From: Halomonas sp. CH40
GTDB lineage: Bacteria; Pseudomonadota; Gammaproteobacteria; Pseudomonadales; Halomonadaceae
DNA length: 64,000 nt
NCBI GenBank assembly: GCA_041875495.1
Contig: CP112982.1
Span: 620,001-684,000, forward strand
Direction: 5' to 3'
In this document: positions 62,709 to 64,000 of the stretch, one piece after another
Layout: every line of letters starts with the position of its first letter
Numbering within the stretch: the first letter of the stretch is position 1
Position numbers and translations under genes: made by a program
The notes under the pieces: generated by a model
What the model saw: only the letters and a program-made list of their open reading frames with translations
Databases searched by the model: none
What the model was told of the DNA's origin: nothing

Positions 62709-63080
62709 CTATCCGACGCTGTCGTAATGCAGTGTTTTATGGCCGCGCATCAGGGTGATATCGTAGCCATCCAACAGCCAGTTGATCTGCTCGCCAGTCA
62801 ACGCCATAACGTCATCCGAGGGGCCGGGCCACTTGAAGCGCTCCTCGGCCAGCGCCTTGTAGTAGAGCACGAAGCCATTGTCTTCCCACATCAGGCACTT
62901 GATTTTATTTCGCTGCCGGTTAGTAAAGGCATACAGCGCCCCGCTAAAGGGGTTGTGTCCCAGTTCTTGCTCCACCAGTAACGCCAGGCCGTTGGCTTGC
63001 TTGCGAAAATCGACCGGTGCGCGGTACAGGTAGATCTCGGGCATTTCCCACGCGGGGCGTAAATAGCGCGGCCGCTTCAC
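62709..63080 (-). CDS. tnpB: IS66 accessory protein TnpB
   Basis: 123-residue IS66 OrfB protein (IYLYRAPVDFRKQANGLALLVEQEL, FTNRQRNKIKCLMWEDNGFVLYYKALAEERFKWP). GTG 63080 overlaps the tnpA stop (GTGA), the coupling found in IS66 elements, and is preferred to ATG 63044 and to the long open frame that continues upstream through tnpA. It is required for transposition in studied IS66 members; its exact role is unknown. Confidence 0.9.
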   Translation of the reverse strand: MKRPRYLRPAWEMPEIYLYRAPVDFRKQANGLALLVEQELGHNPFSGALYAFTNRQRNKIKCLMWEDNGFVLYYKALAEERFKWPGPSDDVMALTGEQINWLLDGYDITLMRGHKTLHYDSVG

Positions 63081-63397
63081 AGTTGCCTCAGGATATCGCC
63101 CAGTAACGCCACGTTGCCCGCGTGCAAGCCCGTGACCGTGATACCGCCGGGCAGTGATACCGTAAGCCCCGTGGAGTCTATTTCTTTTGCGGTGCCGGTA
63201 TTGGAATATGCGACGGTGGCAAAACCGGCGACTGGCTCTTTTGTTGACGATGCGCTGGCCAAGAGCTTTTGACGCCAGTAAGAAAGCTGATGGTACTTTA
63301 GCGCTTGTTGCTTGCAAAACGCCATGCCGGACAAGCCAGAGGTTTGCCATTCGGTGACTTGTTGCTGCCAATATTGCTCACGTTCTTGATGCGTCAT
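63077..63397 (-). CDS. tnpA: IS66 accessory protein TnpA
   Basis: 106-residue IS66 OrfA protein with an N-terminal helix-turn-helix-like segment (YWQQQVTEWQTSGLSGMAFCKQQALKYHQLSYWRQKL). It probably binds the element ends. It is the first gene, 68 bp inside the right end, and is coupled to tnpB by an overlapping GTGA. Confidence 0.93.
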   Translation of the reverse strand: MTHQEREQYWQQQVTEWQTSGLSGMAFCKQQALKYHQLSYWRQKLLASASSTKEPVAGFATVAYSNTGTAKEIDSTGLTVSLPGGITVTGLHAGNVALLGDILRQL

Positions 63398-63479
63398 GAC
63401 ACCCCCTCACAAAGATCTGATGGCATCAGTGTGAGGGGATAAAAGCGAGAGCGGTAGATGCCGGTTTAAGGGCGCTTAC

Positions 63480-63487
63480 GCCATTCC
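63480..63487. repeat. 8-bp target-site duplication, right copy
   Basis: GCCATTCC, identical to 61006-61013, directly beyond the right inverted repeat of IS66. Confidence 0.95.
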
Positions 63488-64000
63488 AGCCCAAGGCGCC
63501 ATACCGATAAAACATTGCGATGATTGATACTGTTGCTCTGGTAGTGTTTCTGCTGCCCTCTGGTTTTCACGCCCAGGCCAGCGACCATCATCGCCATATT
63601 GGCCAACATCGCGATCAGCAGCAGGATCTCGATACGCCTGCCCTGACGCGATTGATGCATACCAAAGCCCAGCCCAAAAAGGGGGCTTTTGACGTCGCGA
63701 AAACCTTCTTCGATCTGCATTCGTTGCCGGTAGATGGCGACCACTTTTTTCGCCTGTGTCGAGCGCTTCGGCAGATTAGTGACCAATACCCAGGGTTCTT
63801 CCTGACGGCGGGCGATGGCTCTGCTCGCACTGTCCTGAGAGGCCTGTCCACGCTTGTTACGATCTTTACGCCCCTTGGGCGATTGGTGATAGAGCACCAT
63901 CTGAGTCGTCAGTGGGTTGCTGCGCGCTATCTGAACTTCTCCAAGGGCACTGGGTACCGAGGTGGCTTGCTGAAACAATGAACTGACCGCCTGCCACGCT
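63480..64000 (-). pseudogene. IS4-family transposase, interrupted and cut by the window edge
   Basis: C-terminal half of a DDE transposase; the frame is open to the window edge. The IS4 signature Y-x2-R-x3-E-x6-K is exact (YRQRMQIEEGFRDVK). The next part (FGLGFGMHQSRQGRRIEILLLIAMLANM) is typical of IS4. IS66 inserted after ...LGLEW replaces the natural C-terminus by RKRP and a stop inside the IS66 end (63466). The displaced tail is at 60905-61013. Activity is doubtful, though only about 35 residues are lost. Confidence 0.88.

Larger units (their letters stand above)
61014..63479. mobile_element. Intact IS66-family insertion sequence
   Basis: 2466-bp element with 15-bp perfect terminal inverted repeats (GTAAGCGCCCTTAAA at 61014-61028, its complement at 63465-63479), an exact 8-bp target duplication, and the three standard genes tnpA, tnpB and tnpC on the minus strand. 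All three reading frames are complete, so it may be mobile. It is inserted near the 3' end of an IS4-family transposase gene. Confidence 0.96.

Noticed and set aside
62709..63371. 220-residue version of the IS66 TnpB protein
   Set aside because: The first 97 residues are an out-of-frame reading of tnpA; GTG 63080 at the tnpA stop is the normal IS66 start.

Overview
The window is about 64 kb of GC-rich bacterial chromosome, and almost every base belongs to a recognisable gene. The gene set points to a respiring, halotolerant gammaproteobacterium close to Halomonas: cbb3 oxidase under an Anr-type regulator, glycolate and lactate oxidation, TAXI-type TRAP transport with a universal stress protein, a BetT-like choline carrier and a phasin. 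That assignment is inferred from gene content and order. No rRNA or marker gene is present to prove it.

Region 1 (1-11.3 kb, all minus strand) is a complete microaerobic respiration module: Anr/Fnr regulator (cut by the window edge), hemN, a TauE/SafE-like membrane protein, ccoS, ccoI, ccoH, ccoG, then ccoP, ccoQ, ccoO and ccoN. Fnr-type boxes lie upstream of hemN and, more weakly, ccoN. A terminator separates ccoNOQP from ccoGHIS, and seven perfect copies of a 7-bp repeat sit in front of ccoG. An alpha/beta hydrolase and a Val-Asp-Asp-Val-Asp tRNA cluster with a good sigma70 promoter follow.

Region 2 (12.9-21.2 kb, minus) feeds electrons from 2-hydroxy acids: a GlcG-like protein, glycolate oxidase glcFED, D-lactate dehydrogenase and a lactate/glycolate permease with a GntR-type operator upstream. 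A GST, a phasin and a GntR/FCD regulator come next. Region 3 (23.7-30.1 kb) is an allantoin/ureide cluster: two NCS1 permeases and an allantoin/hydantoin racemase, divergent from puuE, allE and allA. Two perfect TTGTATACAA palindromes lie in the divergent promoter. The allantoate amidohydrolase step is missing from the window.

Region 4 (30.2-41 kb, plus) holds pyruvate kinase packed against modABC, a Tat-exported DUF192 protein, a DUF2798 protein, a TAXI-TRAP transporter with a structured leader and an intercistronic hairpin, a Usp protein and a DUF2189 membrane protein. Region 5 (41.1-48.6 kb) is the most interesting. A secreted SUOX-fold protein with no cysteine in its mature part, a membrane hybrid kinase with Hpt, a FIST (NosP-like) sensor and a soluble NahK/ErcS'-like hybrid kinase have overlapping reading frames. 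They face a LuxR-type response regulator that is divergent from an ExaC-type aldehyde dehydrogenase.

Region 6 (48.8-60.9 kb) carries a BetT-like choline transporter with a BetI-type operator, a Spy/CpxP-like chaperone, a lipoprotein hydrolase and a four-gene RND efflux operon with its own BaeSR-like two-component system. A 30-bp inverted repeat, a GNAT acetyltransferase, a DUF4019 protein and an AT-rich orphan membrane protein follow. The right edge (60.9-64 kb) is a nested mobile element: an intact IS66-family insertion with an exact 8-bp target duplication inside an IS4-family transposase gene that continues past the window.
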